Shown here piece after piece: positions 6,043 through 7,777 of a DNA stretch of 7,777 bases. The translations under genes and the position numbers were made by a program. The notes below the pieces were generated by a model. The model was given only the letters and a program-made list of their open reading frames with translations. It searched no databases and had not been told where the DNA came from. Source of the DNA: Thermoplasmata archaeon (lineage in GTDB: Archaea > Thermoplasmatota > Thermoplasmata > UBA10834); the NCBI GenBank assembly GCA_013329135.1, contig DUKU01000033.1, forward strand, positions 1 to 7,777. Direction: 5' to 3'. Each line of letters opens with the position of its first letter. Position 1 is the first letter of the stretch.

Positions 6043-6972
6043 TCAGTCCGAGAGCCTCGGCCTGGTCCCTTTCTTGCCCAACAGGACGACCCTGCTGTCC
6101 TCTCTCTCGGCCAGTAGTTCCATCGACAGCCTCGACGCGAGCCTCGAGGAGAATTCGTGTACGGCCTGGTGCGAGGGCATGTTGCCGATGGTCATCCTCG
6201 TGCGCGAGTCCCCCACGAACACGTAACCCTTGGGCTCCACGAAGGTAGGGTCGGCACGCTCGTCCAGCTTCGCGTATTCATCCTCCCAGCCCAGGTTCCA
6301 ATCCTTTACCAGGGTGTGCCTGACGACGGTCCTGGTCGGAAGCGTCCCGAGCAGATCGAGCGTCTCCATGAGGTTGTCCCATGCGCGGTCGAACTGGGGC
6401 ACGCACAATCTCTTGAAGACCTCCCGGTTCGGCGCGGCGACGGTGACATACAGCTGTGTGGGCATGCATGAGAGCTCAGCCAGCGCCTTCGGGACCGAAC
6501 CGTTCGTGACCAGGAATGTTGTCATCCCCTTCCTCTTGCACAGGGCGATGAACTCCCCCAGCTCAGGGTAGAGCGTCGGCTCCCCCGAGAGGGAGATTGC
6601 CACCTGGTTGGGCGTCCTCGACTCCTCCCACAGAGCGGGGTCGCACCTCTCGTCACCCTTGAATCCGGACACCAGCGACCTCTGTTCCAGGATGCACTTC
6701 TCGAGCAGCTCCTCCGGCTCTGGGTAGCTGACCCCCTCGAAGCTGGACATCCCGTGGAACCGCCAGCAGAAGAGACATCTGAAATTGCATATGTTGACCG
6801 CGGGGGTCATCTGCAGGCACCTGTGAGACTGGATGCCATAGAACTCCTCCTTGTAGCACGGCCGTCCGTAGATGAGCTTCTGGCGCATCCAGTGACACAG
6901 TTTCACGGCCCCTGTCTCTCCAACGAGCCGGTACTGCTGCTTCTCCAGATGCTCCCTAGTGCGAGCGTCCAC
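6043..6972 (-). CDS. taw1: tRNA 4-demethylwyosine synthase (TYW1/Taw1), radical SAM enzyme
   Basis: Converts N1-methylguanosine at position 37 of tRNA-Phe, using pyruvate and S-adenosylmethionine, into the tricyclic 4-demethylwyosine, the first step of wyosine synthesis. The protein has 309 residues. The radical SAM cluster motif is CNFRCLFC (C62, C66, C69). Three further cysteines, C26, C39 and C52, match the ligands of the second iron-sulfur cluster in the Methanocaldococcus enzyme, with the same numbering as I recall. K41, next to C39, is the lysine proposed to bind pyruvate. SLSGEPTLYP (127-136) carries the GEPT SAM motif, and VEPKGYVFVG with SRTRM and NMPSH in the C-terminal half are family features. 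The start is GTG at 6972-6970, with GAGGG nine bases upstream; the next Met is residue 29, beyond C26, so a later start would lose a cluster ligand. It follows rfcL by 12 bases, probably in one transcript. Confidence 0.96.
   Translation of the reverse strand: MDARTREHLEKQQYRLVGETGAVKLCHWMRQKLIYGRPCYKEEFYGIQSHRCLQMTPAVNICNFRCLFCWRFHGMSSFEGVSYPEPEELLEKCILEQRSLVSGFKGDERCDPALWEESRTPNQVAISLSGEPTLYPELGEFIALCKRKGMTTFLVTNGSVPKALAELSCMPTQLYVTVAAPNREVFKRLCVPQFDRAWDNLMETLDLLGTLPTRTVVRHTLVKDWNLGWEDEYAKLDERADPTFVEPKGYVFVGDSRTRMTIGNMPSHQAVHEFSSRLASRLSMELLAEREDSRVVLLGKKGTRPRLSD
6048..6075 (+). terminator. Possible weak terminator of fttA: short stem plus pyrimidine tract
   Basis: Seven bases after the fttA stop the sequence forms CCGAG-AGC-CTCGG (6048-6060), followed by a pyrimidine-rich run TCCCTTTCTT (about 6066-6075). 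It lies wholly within the antisense of the last taw1 codons because the genes are only two bases apart. The U content is modest, so this is tentative; it could be codon-driven chance. Confidence 0.22.
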
Positions 6973-6984
6973 GGATATCGTCCC

Positions 6985-7777
6985 TCAGAAATCCCCGAGG
7001 CTCCTACCCTTGGGACGTCCCTTGGCCTTCACGGCCTTGCCGGGCTCATCCTCACCCTTGACTACTCGGACCTTGGCCATGACCGCCTCGACACCCGACG
7101 AGCCTGGCTCGCTCCCGAGCAGGTAGGCGACGTCACCGTCGTCCAGCTCTGCGTCCAGCACGAGTTTGACAAGGATGTCCCGATCCCGTCTCGCCAGCAT
7201 GACGAGAGACGGCAACACGTCCTCTTTGAACCGCTTCCCAGATGTATGGAACTGAGGGGAGAGCTTCGTCCTGAGCGAGTCCTTGGCGGCAGTCGTGCCC
7301 TTGGCGCGGGACATGACAATGAAACTGCTGGGGAACCTGTACTCGCTCACATGGGGGCGGCGGCCGTGCCTCCTCGACAGGGCGACCCCAGCAGTCATCA
7401 TCGTCCGTGCGTACGACCACATGCCATAGTGCTGCAGCGTTCGGGTCCGCTTGAGGTATACGTTGGCCCTTGACAGAGCGTCGAAAGCGTCCGCGAGGTC
7501 CCTGGAATCCGTCATCTCACTCGGAATGCTCTCCTCTATCCACTTCTCCAACTCATCTGGCAACTTGTCTAGATCGAGAGTCGCATCCTGAGCGGCCTTG
7601 ACTGTAGTCGCCCCGAACATCGTCCGCAGCGACTCCGCCAGCTCCCTGTTCTGGTTCCTCTCCGCCAGAACGGTTGTGTTCTCAGAGACAACCTCACTCC
7701 TGCCTTCAACGAGCATCTGGATGTCGTTCACTGCAGCTCGAAGGTCCCCCCCAGCGTTGTCCGCGATGGCTTCGAGT
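6985..7777 (-). CDS. rfcL: Replication factor C large subunit, C-terminal part (clamp loader), N-terminus outside the window
   Basis: The last 263 residues of the archaeal clamp loader large subunit, which with RfcS opens PCNA and loads it on primed DNA. The frame runs open to the right edge, so the AAA+ Walker motifs are not visible. The first visible residues, EAIADNAGGDLRAAVNDIQ, are the RFC sensor-2 region with its GDLR arginine. WIEESIP, DLADAFDALSRANVYL and the YARTMMTAGVALSR segment followed by YRFPSS are typical of the collar domain of RfcL. An acidic linker and a basic tail (KAVKAKGRPKGRSLGDF) end the chain. The final GRSLGDF has the spacing of a PCNA-interacting motif but lacks the glutamine and the second aromatic residue. 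A GTG at 7731 is internal, not a start. taw1 follows after 12 bases. Confidence 0.93.
   Translation of the reverse strand, partial: LEAIADNAGGDLRAAVNDIQMLVEGRSEVVSENTTVLAERNQNRELAESLRTMFGATTVKAAQDATLDLDKLPDELEKWIEESIPSEMTDSRDLADAFDALSRANVYLKRTRTLQHYGMWSYARTMMTAGVALSRRHGRRPHVSEYRFPSSFIVMSRAKGTTAAKDSLRTKLSPQFHTSGKRFKEDVLPSLVMLARRDRDILVKLVLDAELDDGDVAYLLGSEPGSSGVEAVMAKVRVVKGEDEPGKAVKAKGRPKGRSLGDF

Noticed and set aside
6754..7473. A 239-codon plus-strand open frame over taw1 and rfcL
   Set aside because: It crosses the boundary of two well-identified minus-strand genes and shows no domain.
1..7777. CRISPR array, insertion sequence or phage genes
   Set aside because: No spaced direct repeats, transposase, integrase or terminal inverted repeats were seen; gene content is chromosomal housekeeping plus signalling and secretion.

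Overview
The window is archaeal chromosomal DNA. It carries a 20S proteasome beta subunit with a threonine N-nucleophile, a KH/KH/metallo-beta-lactamase/beta-CASP nuclease of the aCPSF1 (FttA) type, the archaeal wyosine enzyme TYW1/Taw1, an archaeal replication factor C large subunit, a DUF835 protein and an archaellum/pilus-type double-T2SSF membrane protein. Promoters look archaeal (TATA-like boxes, no -10/-35 pairs). The DNA is GC-rich with frequent AGG arginine and ATA isoleucine codons. The proteasome subunit has Glu rather than Asp at mature position 17, as I recall for Thermoplasma, and DUF835 proteins are common in that lineage. A GC-rich member of the Thermoplasmatota (Thermoplasmata, Methanomassiliicoccales-like or a relative) is my best inference. 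It is not proven.

Layout. Positions 1-2135 (+) hold the C-terminal end of a probable type II/IV secretion ATPase, overlapped by a 605-residue polytopic membrane platform protein with two T2SSF domains: the motor end of an archaellum/pilus-like machine. Positions 3063-2140 (-) hold a two-gene unit, a stand-alone CheY-like receiver followed with zero spacing by a DUF835 protein. This unit converges on the secretion gene with only 4 bases between the stops. Positions 3064-3406 are the only long non-coding stretch; it carries divergent promoters, a perfect 12-bp palindrome and several short stems. Positions 3407-6040 (+) hold psmB and then fttA, each with its own TATA-like box. Positions 7777-6043 (-) hold the C-terminal part of rfcL followed 12 bases later by taw1, which converges on fttA with only 2 bases between the stops.

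How the parts relate. psmB and fttA pair protein turnover with RNA processing and transcription termination, and I recall this adjacency from other archaeal genomes. rfcL (sliding-clamp loading) and taw1 (tRNA-Phe position 37 modification) are housekeeping genes that look co-transcribed. The receiver/DUF835 unit is the least understood part: it looks like a phosphorylation-controlled switch with an uncharacterised output, beside a secretion or motility motor. I found no CRISPR array, tRNA, rRNA, insertion sequence or phage gene. No strikingly novel system is evident. The best leads are the REC-DUF835 module, the structured intergenic region at 3111-3330 and the two nearly gapless tail-to-tail gene ends.
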